From Cauispirillum nitrogeniifigens (GTDB taxonomy: Bacteria > Pseudomonadota > Alphaproteobacteria > Rhodospirillales > Rhodospirillaceae), in the NCBI RefSeq assembly GCF_049800675.1, contig NZ_JBLOOT010000001.1, positions 620,001 through 684,000 on the forward strand: a stretch of DNA of 64,000 nucleotides, given 5' to 3'. Numbering within the stretch: the first letter of the stretch is position 1; each line of letters starts with the position of its first letter. Under the pieces are notes generated by a model. The model saw nothing but the letters and a program-made list of their open reading frames with translations. It was not told the DNA's origin and made no database searches. The translations under genes were made by a program, and so were the position numbers. Positions 28,815 to 37,487 of the stretch are shown piece after piece.

Positions 28815-29294
28815 TTAAGGTGCGCGGAGGCTTTCGGCAACCGTCTCTATGCGTGCGGCCAAAGCTTCGATGGCTTCGGCCACCCGCGCCTCCTGCTCGC
28901 CCCGCGCGGCGGCGTCGTCGCGGCGCTGTTCCAGGCGCTCGTGGGCGGCCCGCAGGGCGGCGTGCGCCTCGGCCAGTTCGGTCTGGGTGCGGGCCAGTTG
29001 ATCCTCCAGGTCGTCGACCCGTGCCTGGAGGGCGGACGCCTGATCGCCGGCGCGCAGGACGGCCAGCTCCTCCTCGGCGGCTTCGCGGGCGGCGCGCTCG
29101 TCATGGGTCTCGTCGGCGATCATCAGCCCGGCGAGCACCAGCACCAGCCCCTCGTTGAGCGATCCCGAGGCTTCCGCCAGCAGGCGGGCGCGGGCGTCCA
29201 GTTCCTTGGCCAGGAACAGGACGCGGTCTTCCTGTCCGTCGGCGCAGCCGACCTGATAGGCGCGGCCATTGACCATAACACTGACCTGAGCCAT
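28815..29294 (-). CDS. zapA: Cell division protein ZapA
   Basis: FtsZ-ring associated protein. The 159 residues start with the ZapA fold, VSVMVNGRAYQVGCADGQE, followed by LAKELDARARLLAEASGSL. Then comes a coiled coil (about 65-150) rich in Ala, Glu and Arg, longer than in E. coli ZapA (109 residues). It is 14 bp downstream of a DUF4164 coiled-coil gene and immediately upstream of the 6S RNA gene. Confidence 0.92.
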   Translation of the reverse strand: MAQVSVMVNGRAYQVGCADGQEDRVLFLAKELDARARLLAEASGSLNEGLVLVLAGLMIADETHDERAAREAAEEELAVLRAGDQASALQARVDDLEDQLARTQTELAEAHAALRAAHERLEQRRDDAAARGEQEARVAEAIEALAARIETVAESLRAP

Positions 29295-29308
29295 GGCTCG
29301 TCGTCCCC

Positions 29309-29566
29309 TTAGGCTTCCAGAACCGCGCGCAGGCGTCCGATGGCGGCGTCGATGCGCCCGGATGCCGTCTGGCTGGTCAGTTGCAGTTCTTCATAGTTGG
29401 CGCGCATGGCGGCCAGCTCGGCGCTCAGATGCTGGACCTGGGCCTGGTCGCCACCACCGGCGATGAGCGCGTCCAGGCGTTCGGCACCGGCGTATTCCAG
29501 CCGCGCCACCGCCTGCCCCAGCCGCTCCAGCGCGGACTCGACGCGGGACAGCATCGTGTTCTCCAT
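29309..29566 (-). CDS. zauP: DUF4164 coiled-coil protein, ZauP-like ZapA partner
   Basis: From the ATG at 29566 the protein is 85 residues and almost entirely coiled coil (LSRVESALERLGQAVARLE to TASGRIDAAIGRLRAVLEA). In Caulobacter the ZapA partner ZauP is a protein of this kind encoded just upstream of zapA, and the arrangement here is the same. The frame open to 29764 is not supported; it runs through the promoter region. Confidence 0.7.
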   Translation of the reverse strand: MENTMLSRVESALERLGQAVARLEYAGAERLDALIAGGGDQAQVQHLSAELAAMRANYEELQLTSQTASGRIDAAIGRLRAVLEA

Positions 29567-29762
29567 GGCTTTCAAAGGACTACCGCCCCTACCTTTGACC
29601 CCACTGTGAGGATAGGGGCACCCCTGGAATCGGTCAATAGAAGACACTACCCCCGAAGGAGGGTTCTCGCCGACCCGTTGTGGTGGTTGACCCGCCGGGG
29701 CCGCGCCGCCCACTCTTGAAGGCCCGATGCCCCCTCTCCCACCGCCTGGAGATCGCCCGCCC
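29567..29762. promoter_or_regulatory. Divergent promoter region of the zauP-zapA and unknown-thiE units
   Basis: This 196-bp gap must contain promoters for both directions. The only clear structure is the 7-bp inverted repeat GCCCCTA (29585-29591) with its complement at 29613-29619, 19 bp upstream of the zauP start, a candidate operator or 5' leader hairpin. No good -35/-10 pair stands out. Confidence 0.35.
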
Positions 29763-30212
29763 ATGGAGCCCTATGCCGCCCTCGCCGCCGCAGACGCCGA
29801 CTGCGTGGTGGTGCACACCCCGCAGCACGTCCGCGCCGCGCTCGCCGCCGCCTATGCCGCCGAACGGCCGGTGATCCTGGCCAGCGCGCCCGGCGCGGCG
29901 CAGTACCAGGGGCCGGGCTGGCTGTTGCGGGTGGCGCGCACCGCCGCCTCCGGCTGCCCCGGCGTGCGCTGGACGCTGGTGCTCGATGCTGGCGACGCGG
30001 CGGGCTTCGCCCTGGCCGCCCTGGAGGCCGGCGTGCCGGCGGTCTGCGTCGACGGCCTGCCGCGCGAAGGGCTGCGCAGCCTGCGCGCCATCGCCGACGG
30101 CCTGGGCGCGACGGTGCTGGAGGGGCAGCGCGACGGCGTCGACCTGCTGTCCTGCGCCGATCCGGTCGCGGCATGCCGGTCATTGCTGAACCCGGCGGCA
30201 CAGGGTATCTAG
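29763..30212 (+). CDS. Conserved-looking hypothetical protein upstream of thiE
   Basis: I do not recognise the family. From the ATG at 29763 (GGAGAT ribosome site) the protein is 149 residues, with an alternating alpha/beta pattern: CVVVHTPQHVRAAL, RPVILASAPGAAQY, WTLVLDAGDAAGFALAALEAG, PAVCVDGLP. It reads like a small Rossmann-like or half-TIM-barrel domain, without a signal peptide or membrane segment. It lies 30 bp upstream of the thiE-like gene and should be co-transcribed with it. An ATG at 29727 is open but less likely. Confidence 0.65.
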   Translation: MEPYAALAAADADCVVVHTPQHVRAALAAAYAAERPVILASAPGAAQYQGPGWLLRVARTAASGCPGVRWTLVLDAGDAAGFALAALEAGVPAVCVDGLPREGLRSLRAIADGLGATVLEGQRDGVDLLSCADPVAACRSLLNPAAQGI

Positions 30213-30242
30213 GGCGCACACAGCCCTGGAGCCCCGCACGCC

Positions 30243-30890
30243 ATGTCCGCCGCCAAGAAGTCCGACCGCGAACCCTGCCGCCTCTACCTCATCACCCCCC
30301 CGGCCCTGCCCGACGTGGCGGCCTTTGCCGGGACGCTGGCGCGCGTTCTTGATGCCGGCGACGTGGCGGCGTTGCAGATCCGGCTGAAGGACGCGGACGA
30401 CGACACCGTGCGGCGGACCATCGACGCCCTGCGCCCCGTCGCCCAGGATCGGGAAGTCGCCGTCATCCTCAACGACCGCCCCGATCTGGCGGCGGAAACC
30501 GGCTGCGACGGCGTGCACGTCGGCCAGGACGACGCCCCCTATGCCGAGGCGCGCAAGATCATGGGGCCGGACGCCATCGTCGGCGTGACCTGCCACGACA
30601 GCCGCCACCTGGCCATGGAGGCGGCCGAGGCGGGGGCCGACTACGTCGCCTTCGGGGCTTTCTTCGACACCGCCACCAAGGACGCCAAGACCCGCTGCGA
30701 GCTGGACCTGCTGTCGTGGTGGCAGGAGGTCATGACGGTGCCCTGCGTGGCCATCGGCGGCATCACCCCCGACAACGCCAAGGCGGTCATCGACGCCGGG
30801 GCGGACTTCATCGCCGTGTCGTCGGGCGTGTGGAGCCACGCCGACGGCCCGGAGACCGCCGTGCGCAAGCTCACCGACCTCATGATCTGA
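30243..30890 (+). CDS. thiE: Thiamine-phosphate synthase family protein
   Basis: TIM-barrel enzyme that joins HMP-pyrophosphate with thiazole phosphate. The 215 residues include LYLITPPALPD, LQIRLKD, VILNDRPDLAAETGCDGVHVGQDD, VGVTCHDS and VAIGGITPDNAKAVIDAGADFIAVSSGVW, all ThiE positions. The diphosphate loop region reads FGAFFDTATKDAK instead of the usual FGPIFPTxTK. Its 3' end overlaps the convergent MBL gene by 11 bp. Alphaproteobacteria often have two ThiE-like genes, so this may be the secondary copy. Confidence 0.85.
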   Translation: MSAAKKSDREPCRLYLITPPALPDVAAFAGTLARVLDAGDVAALQIRLKDADDDTVRRTIDALRPVAQDREVAVILNDRPDLAAETGCDGVHVGQDDAPYAEARKIMGPDAIVGVTCHDSRHLAMEAAEAGADYVAFGAFFDTATKDAKTRCELDLLSWWQEVMTVPCVAIGGITPDNAKAVIDAGADFIAVSSGVWSHADGPETAVRKLTDLMI

Positions 30891-32226
30891 CCGGCAGGGG
30901 CTCCGGCAACGGCTGGGGCCGGGACGGGGCCGGCGGCAGCGGCAGCGTGCGCCGCCGCTCCACGGTCCACGACCACCACAGCCACTTCAGGCGGCCCAGC
31001 GGCCCGCCGGCATAGCCGTAGTCGGCCAGGATCATCAGCATCCAGAACATGTCGACCTTCGCCGCCGGCGTGCCGCCGTGCAGGGTGATGGGCACGAACA
31101 TGGTGATGCACAGGTCGCCGAAGTGCCCGAAGGCCAGCGCATCCTTCAGCGCCGCGACCGGCACGTCGATGGTGCAGGCCCCGCCGTCGGGCCGCTCCGT
31201 CAGCCTGCCGCTCAGCGGCGTGTAGAGGAACCGCCGCCCGGCGCAGCGCACCGCCACCCCCTTGGGCAGCAGGACGGCGATCAGCGCCCGCTGGCGGGCC
31301 AGGGTGGCGCGCAGGCGGGTGATGTCCTCGCCGGTCAGGGTTTCGGCGGCGTTGCGGGCCTCCTCGGCGGCGACGCGGGCCTGACGGGCCTCGGTGAAGG
31401 CGCCGCGCCAGGCCTCCTGCGGCTCGCTGTCCACCGCCAGGGTGCCGAGGTCGACCGAGGAAAACGGCGGGCACAGGGTGGTCTTCGACTGCCAGCCGGC
31501 GCGCAGATCGTCATGCCCGACCTTGTAGTCGTTGGCCCACTGCGAGTCCGAGCGCCGCAGCACCACCTGGCTGGCGAAGGGAATGAACAGGTCGGCGCCG
31601 AACTGGTCGCAGACCTGATTGACCTTCGACACGTAGCTGCCCTTGGTGAGGTTGGGCGTCCGCGCGCCATCGCGGAAGTAGTTGAAGAACGGCCCCGCCG
31701 GGGAGTGGCTGCGCAGCATCACCAGCGGCTTGCCCAGGCGCGCCTTCAGCGCGGCGATGTCGTCGAACAGCCCGCCCAGGGGCTTGGCGTCGTTGAGGTT
31801 CACCACCAGCGCCTTGGGGGTGTCCACCACCAGCACGGAGTCGTTGTTCCACTGCGGCAGCGCCATGACGGAAATGCCGTCCTGCAACGGCACCCACTGC
31901 CCGGTCGGCAGCACGCGCACGGCAAACCCCATGTCGCGCAGGTGGGCGTCCATCTTCATGCGGTGGAAGTCGGGCAGCAGCACCGTCTTACCCGCCGCGC
32001 CCAGCTTGCGCAGGCTGGGCAGGTGGAGGTGGTCGGGATGTTCATGGGTGATGTAGAGGAACGGCGCCTGGGCCACTGCGGCGACCTGATCCTCGCGCGG
32101 CGGGTTCAGCAGCCACCAACTGCGCCAGTAGCACGACCCTTCCAGCCAGGGATCGGAGGCCAGAACGGGGCGCCCGGCGCCGTCTTCCAGGAGCATGCAG
32201 GCGTGCCCCAGCGTGTGCAGCTTCAT
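30880..32226 (-). CDS. Metallo-beta-lactamase-fold protein related to the CMP-Neu5Ac hydroxylase hydrolase domain
   Basis: The 448 residues start with a metallo-hydrolase domain: HTLGHACMLLE, ASDPWLEGSCYWRSWWLLNPP, then the metal motif ITHEHPDHLHLPSL. The DPWL...WWLL block followed by HxHxDH resembles animal CMP-N-acetylneuraminate hydroxylase, but there is no Rieske domain in front. A coiled-coil stretch lies at about 270-310. The C-terminal 130 residues contain a Trp-rich, partly hydrophobic segment (LKWLWWSWTVERRR) and a Pro-rich tail. Substrate unknown. Confidence 0.75.
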   Translation of the reverse strand: MKLHTLGHACMLLEDGAGRPVLASDPWLEGSCYWRSWWLLNPPREDQVAAVAQAPFLYITHEHPDHLHLPSLRKLGAAGKTVLLPDFHRMKMDAHLRDMGFAVRVLPTGQWVPLQDGISVMALPQWNNDSVLVVDTPKALVVNLNDAKPLGGLFDDIAALKARLGKPLVMLRSHSPAGPFFNYFRDGARTPNLTKGSYVSKVNQVCDQFGADLFIPFASQVVLRRSDSQWANDYKVGHDDLRAGWQSKTTLCPPFSSVDLGTLAVDSEPQEAWRGAFTEARQARVAAEEARNAAETLTGEDITRLRATLARQRALIAVLLPKGVAVRCAGRRFLYTPLSGRLTERPDGGACTIDVPVAALKDALAFGHFGDLCITMFVPITLHGGTPAAKVDMFWMLMILADYGYAGGPLGRLKWLWWSWTVERRRTLPLPPAPSRPQPLPEPLPVRS

Positions 32227-32307
32227 CGGTTCTCCCCTATCCGGCTTGGTCCGAGAGTCTTACAAGGCGATGACGGATCACGCCAGCGCATCGTCGGCGG
32301 CGCGCCC

Positions 32308-33330
32308 TTATCCCACCGGCGCCCACAGAACGTCGTCGATACGCTCCGCGCCGGTCAGCACCATGACCAGACGGTCGACGCCCAGGGCGATGCCGGCGCA
32401 AGGGTCGGGCAGGCCGTACTCCAGGGCCGCCAGGAAGTCCTCCTCCACCGGCCACGCGGCCTCGGGGCCGTAAAGGCGCGCCTTGGCGGCCATGGAGTCC
32501 GTGAAGCGGCGGCGCTGCTCGACCGGGTCGGTCAGCTCGCCGAAGGCGTTGGCCAGTTCCAGGCCGTTGACGTAGACCTCGAACCGTTCGCAGACGCGCG
32601 GATCGTCAGGCTTGCGCCGCGACAGGGCGGCCATGCAGGCGGGCCAGTCGTATAGAATGACTGGTCCATCCATTCCCAGCCGCGACTCGATGCGGGCGAG
32701 GAAGATGTGGAAGAAGGCATCCTCCCACCCGTCGCCCTCGCCCACATGCACGCCCAGGCGCGCGGCGGCGGCCTTGAGCGCCTCCGGCGGTGGCTCGGCG
32801 GCAAAGGGATCGGCCACGGTGCCGAGGATGTCGAGGCCGTCGCAGTAGCGGGCGAAAGCATCCGCCACGCTCAGGCGCTCCACCGGCCGCGCCTCGCCGC
32901 AGGCGGCGAACAGGGCCGCCACGTCGTCCATCAGGTCGGTGTAGGTGGCGCCGGCCCGATACCACTCCAGCATGGTGAACTCGGGGCTGTGGGTCGGCGA
33001 GATGTCGCCGTTGCGGAACACGCGGGCCATCTGGAAGATGCGCGGCAGGCCACCGGCGAGCAGCTTCTTCATGGCGAATTCCGGCGAGGTGTGCAGGTAC
33101 AGCCGGCGCGGCGGCACGCGGTCCAGGGCGTCGGTCAGGTCGGTGGCGAAGGCGCGCAGGTGCACCTCCATCCCCGGCGCCGCTTGCAGGCACGGCGTCT
33201 CCACCTCCAGGAAGCCCCGTTCGGTGAAGAAGGCGCGGATGCCGGCGATGACGCGGGCGCGCGCCTCCAGGTACGGGCGGCGGCGGGCGATCGCATCGGG
33301 GTGCCACCACGGCAGGGCGGTCGGGGACAT
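32308..33330 (-). CDS. epmA: EF-P lysine-tRNA ligase-like protein EpmA
   Basis: Truncated class II lysyl-tRNA synthetase paralogue that attaches beta-lysine (or lysine) to the EF-P tip lysine. From the ATG at 33330 it has 340 residues, the family length, and no anticodon-binding domain. Motif 2 is MARVFRNGDISPTHSPEFTM and motif 3 ends with GIALGVDRLVMVLTGAERI. The frame extends upstream through the M20 gene as a shadow. The target gene efp is 4 kb away. The aminomutase gene epmB is not in this window. Confidence 0.95.
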   Translation of the reverse strand: MSPTALPWWHPDAIARRRPYLEARARVIAGIRAFFTERGFLEVETPCLQAAPGMEVHLRAFATDLTDALDRVPPRRLYLHTSPEFAMKKLLAGGLPRIFQMARVFRNGDISPTHSPEFTMLEWYRAGATYTDLMDDVAALFAACGEARPVERLSVADAFARYCDGLDILGTVADPFAAEPPPEALKAAAARLGVHVGEGDGWEDAFFHIFLARIESRLGMDGPVILYDWPACMAALSRRKPDDPRVCERFEVYVNGLELANAFGELTDPVEQRRRFTDSMAAKARLYGPEAAWPVEEDFLAALEYGLPDPCAGIALGVDRLVMVLTGAERIDDVLWAPVG

Positions 33331-33417
33331 GAGCGGGCTTCCTGGCAAGAGGGTCCTTGGCGACCTATCTTGTGGCGCGCTACTCTGCGCGGCGCAACAC
33401 CAGCGAATGGGAGTCCC

Positions 33418-34590
33418 ATGCCGGTCATCAACCGCATCGCCGCCTTCCACGACGCCATGACGGCGTGGCGGCGCGACATTCACCAGCACCCGGAACTGGC
33501 CTACGCCGAACATCGCACCGCCGCCAAGGTCGCCGCCCTGCTGCGCGGGTTCGGCGTCGACGAGGTGGTCGAGGGCGTCGGCAGGACCGGCGTGGTGGGT
33601 GTCCTGCGCAACGGTCCGGGCCGGGCCATCGGCCTGCGCGCCGACATGGACGCCCTGCCGATCGAGGAACTGGCCGACCGGCCGCACCGCTCCGTCCATG
33701 CCAGCACCATGCACGCCTGCGGCCATGACGGGCACACCGCCATGCTGCTGGGCGCCGCCCGCTACCTGGCCGAGGCGCGGCCGTTCTCCGGCACCGTCGT
33801 GCTGGTGTTCCAGCCGGCCGAGGAAGGCCAGGCCGGGGCCAAGGCGATGATCGACGACGGCCTGTTCGACCGCTTCCCCATGGATGCCATCTACGGCGTC
33901 CACAACATGCCCGGCCAGCCCGCCGGCAGCCTGGCGTTCTCCAGCGGCCCGGTGATGGCCGCCGCCGACCGCTTCCGGGTCGTCCTGCGCGGCCAGGGCG
34001 GGCACGCCGCCGCGCCGCACCTGTGCAAGGACCCGGTGGTGGCCGCCGCCGCCCTGATCCAGGCCCTCCAGACGGTGGTGGCGCGCAATGCCTCCCCGGC
34101 CGAGACGCTGGTGCTGTCGGTCACCGAGATCCACGGCGGCGATGCCTTCAACGTCATTCCCGACTCGGTGCGGGTGTCGGGCACGGTGCGCTACTTCGAT
34201 CCCCAGGTCGGTGCCCTGGCGCGGGCGCGGATGGGCGCCATCATCGACGGCATCGCCGCCGCCCACGACGTGCGCGCCGAGTTCGAGTACTTCCACGGCT
34301 ATCCGCCGACCATCAACTGGCCCGAGGCGACCGAGGCCGCCCGCGCCGCCGCCCTGGCCGTCGCCGGCCCCGCCGCGACGCTGGATCAGGCGCCGCGCAT
34401 GTTCGCCGAGGACTTCAGCTACTTCCTTCAGGAAAAGCCGGGCGCCTACGGCTTCATCGGCAACGGCGACGGCCCGGACCTGGGCTGCACCGGCCTGCAC
34501 AATCCCCACTACGACTTCAATGACGCCATCCTCACCGCCGGCGCCAGCTTCTTCGCCACGCTGGTGGAACGCGAACTGCCCGCGACCTGA
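33418..34590 (+). CDS. M20-family amidohydrolase (hippurate hydrolase-like)
   Basis: Zinc-dependent amidase/peptidase of the M20D group that removes acyl groups from amino-acid amides. The 390 residues from the ATG at 33418 show RRDIHQHPELAYAEHRTA, LRADMDALPIEE, the metal motif MHACGHDGHTAMLLGAA, and FQPAEEGQAGAKAMI with the catalytic Glu. The lid domain is in the middle (about 180-290), and a second metal-site region is at AEDFSYFL. Divergent from epmA, 87 bp apart. The substrate is not clear from context. Confidence 0.93.
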   Translation: MPVINRIAAFHDAMTAWRRDIHQHPELAYAEHRTAAKVAALLRGFGVDEVVEGVGRTGVVGVLRNGPGRAIGLRADMDALPIEELADRPHRSVHASTMHACGHDGHTAMLLGAARYLAEARPFSGTVVLVFQPAEEGQAGAKAMIDDGLFDRFPMDAIYGVHNMPGQPAGSLAFSSGPVMAAADRFRVVLRGQGGHAAAPHLCKDPVVAAAALIQALQTVVARNASPAETLVLSVTEIHGGDAFNVIPDSVRVSGTVRYFDPQVGALARARMGAIIDGIAAAHDVRAEFEYFHGYPPTINWPEATEAARAAALAVAGPAATLDQAPRMFAEDFSYFLQEKPGAYGFIGNGDGPDLGCTGLHNPHYDFNDAILTAGASFFATLVERELPAT

Positions 34591-34676
34591 GCACCGCCGC
34601 CGCATGACGGCGGCCCTTCAGGACCTGCCGCCGCCCAAGGACTGCGCCCCCGTCAGGGTGATCGAGGCGCCCTGAG

Positions 34677-35426
34677 CTACACCAGGAACAGCAGCACCAG
34701 CACGATCAGCATGAACCCCCAGCCCAGGGGAATGATCACCGTGCCCGCCGTCAGCGGCAGGAAGCGTCCCGGCTCCTCGGCCGGGCTGCCGGCGACGGTC
34801 GGGCGGGGCTGGATGGGCGCGGCGGCGTCGGCGGTCTGCATGGCGCGCAGCAGGGCCTCGGCCTCGGCGTCCTCCTCGGCGGAGGTCGGGGTCATCAGGT
34901 CGGCCTCGGCCGGGCCGAGATCCAGTTCCTCGTGCCGCCCGGCGTCGGCGGCGGCCTGGAAGGCGCTCAGTTCGGCCACCTTCAGGGCCACCATCAGGCG
35001 GTTGGTGAAGCTCTGGAAGAAGTCGTCGGCGTACTTGTTGGCAACGCCGGTGATCAACCGGGAACCGACGGTGGCAATCTTGCCGCCGACCGAGGCCGCC
35101 GCCTGATAGCGCAGGACCGTGCCCTCGTCGTCATCGGTCAGGTGGACGGCCGCCTGCCCCTTGGCGAAGCCGGCGGCGCCGCCCTTGCCCTCGCCGACCA
35201 GGACATAGGACTCGCCGGGCTGCACGTCGGTCAGGCTGACCGTGCCCTTGAAGCGGGCATGCACCGGGCCGACCTTGGCGCGCACGGTGGCGTCCAGGAC
35301 GCCCTCGCCGGCCCACGTCAGTTCCTCGCACCCGTCGATGCAGGCCTTGAGGATTTCGGGATCGTTGAGCGCCTGCCACACCTGCGCGCGCGGCGCCGGG
35401 ATGCGATACTCTCCGGTGAAGTCCAT
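34677..35426 (-). CDS. CoxG/SRPBCC-family protein with C-terminal membrane anchor
   Basis: The first 145 residues form a START-like SRPBCC domain of the carbon monoxide dehydrogenase subunit G type (GEYRIPAPRAQVWQALNDPEIL, CEELTWAGEG). An acidic linker of about 70 residues follows. One C-terminal membrane helix is at about 227-247 (GTVIIPLGWGFMLIVLVLLFLV, split here only for description). In CO dehydrogenase clusters CoxG recruits the enzyme to the membrane. No cox structural genes are present here, so the partner is unknown. It lies 17 bp downstream of the reductase gene on the same strand. Confidence 0.85.
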   Translation of the reverse strand: MDFTGEYRIPAPRAQVWQALNDPEILKACIDGCEELTWAGEGVLDATVRAKVGPVHARFKGTVSLTDVQPGESYVLVGEGKGGAAGFAKGQAAVHLTDDDEGTVLRYQAAASVGGKIATVGSRLITGVANKYADDFFQSFTNRLMVALKVAELSAFQAAADAGRHEELDLGPAEADLMTPTSAEEDAEAEALLRAMQTADAAAPIQPRPTVAGSPAEEPGRFLPLTAGTVIIPLGWGFMLIVLVLLFLV

Positions 35427-35443
35427 GTGCTGCCCCCGCCGAC

Positions 35444-36325
35444 TCAGCTACCGTAGTGTTTGAAGATGCCCTGAGTCCCGTCCTGCGCGCCACCCTCTTC
35501 CGCAAATTGTTGATATTGAGCCAATGCCGTTTGCAGACCCTTGTAGTCGCCACCCATGCGGCGGGCCTCTTCCAGGGCGATTCCCATGTCCTTGATGAAG
35601 TGGTGGACGAAGAAGCCGGGGGCGAAGTCGCCATTGGCCATGCGCTTGCCCAGGACGTTGAGCTGGAACCCGCCGGCCGCCCCCGTGCCGATGACGTCGA
35701 GGACCTTGTGCAGGTCCAGCCCGGCCCGCTGGCCGTAGTTCAGGGCCTCCGCCACACCCACGATGGTGCCGGAAATGACGATCTGGTTGACCATCTTGGT
35801 GTGCTGCCCCGCCCCTGCCGGGCCGAGCAGGGCGATGGACTTGCCCATGAGTTGGAACAGCGGCAGGGCGGCTTCGAAAGCATCCTGCGCGCCACCGACC
35901 ATGATCGCCAGCGTGCCGTCGCGCGCCCCCACGTCGCCGCCCGACACCGGCGCGTCGAGGGCCTGGCAGCCCTTGGCCTCCGCCGCCTGGGCAATGCGCT
36001 GGGCCAGCGACGGCTGCGACGTGGTCATGTCGATGAGCAGGCTGCCCGGCTTGACGGCCGACAGGATGCCCGTGGGGCCGAAGTACACCTCCTCCACGTC
36101 CTGGGGGTAGCCGACCATGGTGATGACCACGTTGGCGGCCCCGGCAACGGCGGCGGGCGTGTCGTGCCACACCGCGCCCCCGGCCTCCAGCTCGGCGCAC
36201 TTGGCGCGGGTGCGGCTGTAGACGTGCACCGTGTAGCCGCCCTTCATCAGGTGGCGCGCCATGCTGCGCCCCATGATGCCGAGCCCGATGAAGCCGACCT
36301 GGTGGGTCTGCGGGGAAACGGTCAT
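35444..36325 (-). CDS. NAD(P)-dependent beta-hydroxyacid dehydrogenase (GarR/HIBADH family)
   Basis: The ATG at 36325 after an AGGAGG site gives 293 residues. The Rossmann motif GFIGLGIMGRSMA is at 11-23, the substrate loop DAPVSGGDVGARDGTLAIM is near 124-142, and the catalytic Lys177 is in GQHTKMVNQ. This is the pattern of 2-hydroxy-3-oxopropionate (tartronate semialdehyde) reductase and 3-hydroxyisobutyrate dehydrogenase. The DxSGG and GTLAIM details favour the former. It is divergent from the hydroxyacid dehydrogenase gene at 36398, which together suggest glyoxylate metabolism. Confidence 0.9.
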   Translation of the reverse strand: MTVSPQTHQVGFIGLGIMGRSMARHLMKGGYTVHVYSRTRAKCAELEAGGAVWHDTPAAVAGAANVVITMVGYPQDVEEVYFGPTGILSAVKPGSLLIDMTTSQPSLAQRIAQAAEAKGCQALDAPVSGGDVGARDGTLAIMVGGAQDAFEAALPLFQLMGKSIALLGPAGAGQHTKMVNQIVISGTIVGVAEALNYGQRAGLDLHKVLDVIGTGAAGGFQLNVLGKRMANGDFAPGFFVHHFIKDMGIALEEARRMGGDYKGLQTALAQYQQFAEEGGAQDGTQGIFKHYGS

Positions 36326-36397
36326 GCCCAGCCTCCTCCCGGATGGTGTCCAACCCGTTGAATCGGGTACACTCCGGCCAAGTATAGGGGGAGAGCG

Positions 36398-37360
36398 ATG
36401 AACGGCAAACCCACGATCCTGGTCACCCGCCGCCTGCCGGAAGCGGTGGAGCAGCGCCTGCAACGCGACTACGACGCCCGCCTGAACGCCGACGACCGCG
36501 CTTACGCGCCCGATGCCCTGGTCGCCGCCGCGACCGGCGCCGACGCCCTGCTGGTGGCGCCGGGCGACCGCCTGGACGCTGCCGTGATTGCCGCCCTGCC
36601 GGCGTCGGTCCGGGCGGTGGCGACCTTTTCCGTCGGCCATGACCACATCGACCTCGCTGCCGCCACGGCGCGCGGCCTGATCGTCACCAACACGCCGGGC
36701 GTGCTGACCGAGGCCACCGCCGACGTTGCCCTGCTGCTGATGCTGGGCGCCGCCCGCCGCGCCGGCGAGGGCGAACGGCTGATGCGCGAGGGTGCCTGGA
36801 CCGGCTGGACGCCGACCCAGCTCCTGGGCCGCCACCTGGAAGGCCGCCGTCTGGGCATCGTCGGCATGGGGCGCATCGGCCAGGCCCTGGCGAGCCGCGC
36901 CCGCGCCCTGGGCATGGCGATCCACTACCACAACCGCCGCCGCCTGGACCCCGCCGAGGAAGCCGGCGCCACCTTCCACGCCACCGCAGAAAGCCTGCTG
37001 GCGGTGGCCGACGTGCTCAGCCTGCACTGCCCGGCCAGCACCGAGACGCACCACTTCCTGAACGCCGAGCGCATCGCCCTGCTGCCCGTAGGGGCCATCG
37101 TGGTCAACACCGCGCGCGGCGCCGTGGTCGATGACGAAGCCCTGATCGCCGCCCTGCGGACGGGCCGCGTGTGGGCCGCCGGGCTGGACGTCTACGAAGG
37201 GGAGCCGGCGGTGCATCCGGCGTACCGCACCTTGCCCAACACCTTCCTGCTGCCCCACCTGGGCAGCGCCACGGTGGAGACCCGCAACGCCATGGGATTC
37301 CGCGCGTTGGACAACCTCGACGCCGTGTTCGCCGGACAGCCGCCGCATCGGATCGCCTGA
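36398..37360 (+). CDS. D-2-hydroxyacid dehydrogenase (glyoxylate/hydroxypyruvate reductase-like)
   Basis: The 320 residues contain the NAD-binding motif GIVGMGRIGQALA (153-165) and the catalytic Arg240 (NTARGAVV), Glu269 (YEGEP) and His287 (LLPHLGSAT). The N-terminal substrate domain has TFSVGHDHIDLAAATARG, as in GyaR/GhrB. It is not a second SerA because it lacks the ASB and ACT domains. A GGGGGAGAG ribosome site precedes the ATG. Confidence 0.92.
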   Translation: MNGKPTILVTRRLPEAVEQRLQRDYDARLNADDRAYAPDALVAAATGADALLVAPGDRLDAAVIAALPASVRAVATFSVGHDHIDLAAATARGLIVTNTPGVLTEATADVALLLMLGAARRAGEGERLMREGAWTGWTPTQLLGRHLEGRRLGIVGMGRIGQALASRARALGMAIHYHNRRRLDPAEEAGATFHATAESLLAVADVLSLHCPASTETHHFLNAERIALLPVGAIVVNTARGAVVDDEALIAALRTGRVWAAGLDVYEGEPAVHPAYRTLPNTFLLPHLGSATVETRNAMGFRALDNLDAVFAGQPPHRIA

Positions 37361-37487
37361 GGACGCGGCGGAGCCTCCGGTTGCCACCCTGGCCCATACC
37401 TGATAAGAACCGCGCCAGACGTGCCGGCCCGAGTCGAACCCTCGCCCGCCGGCCCTTTTCGTTCACAGCTCAAGAAGCCGCCCCGCC

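Noticed and set aside
32308..34605. 765-codon minus-strand frame suggesting an EpmA fusion
   Set aside because: The part before 33330 is antisense to the M20 amidohydrolase and has shadow composition; EpmA has its normal length from 33330.
35444..37387. 647-codon minus-strand frame suggesting a fused dehydrogenase
   Set aside because: The upstream half is antisense to the D-2-hydroxyacid dehydrogenase. The real start is at 36325 after an AGGAGG site.
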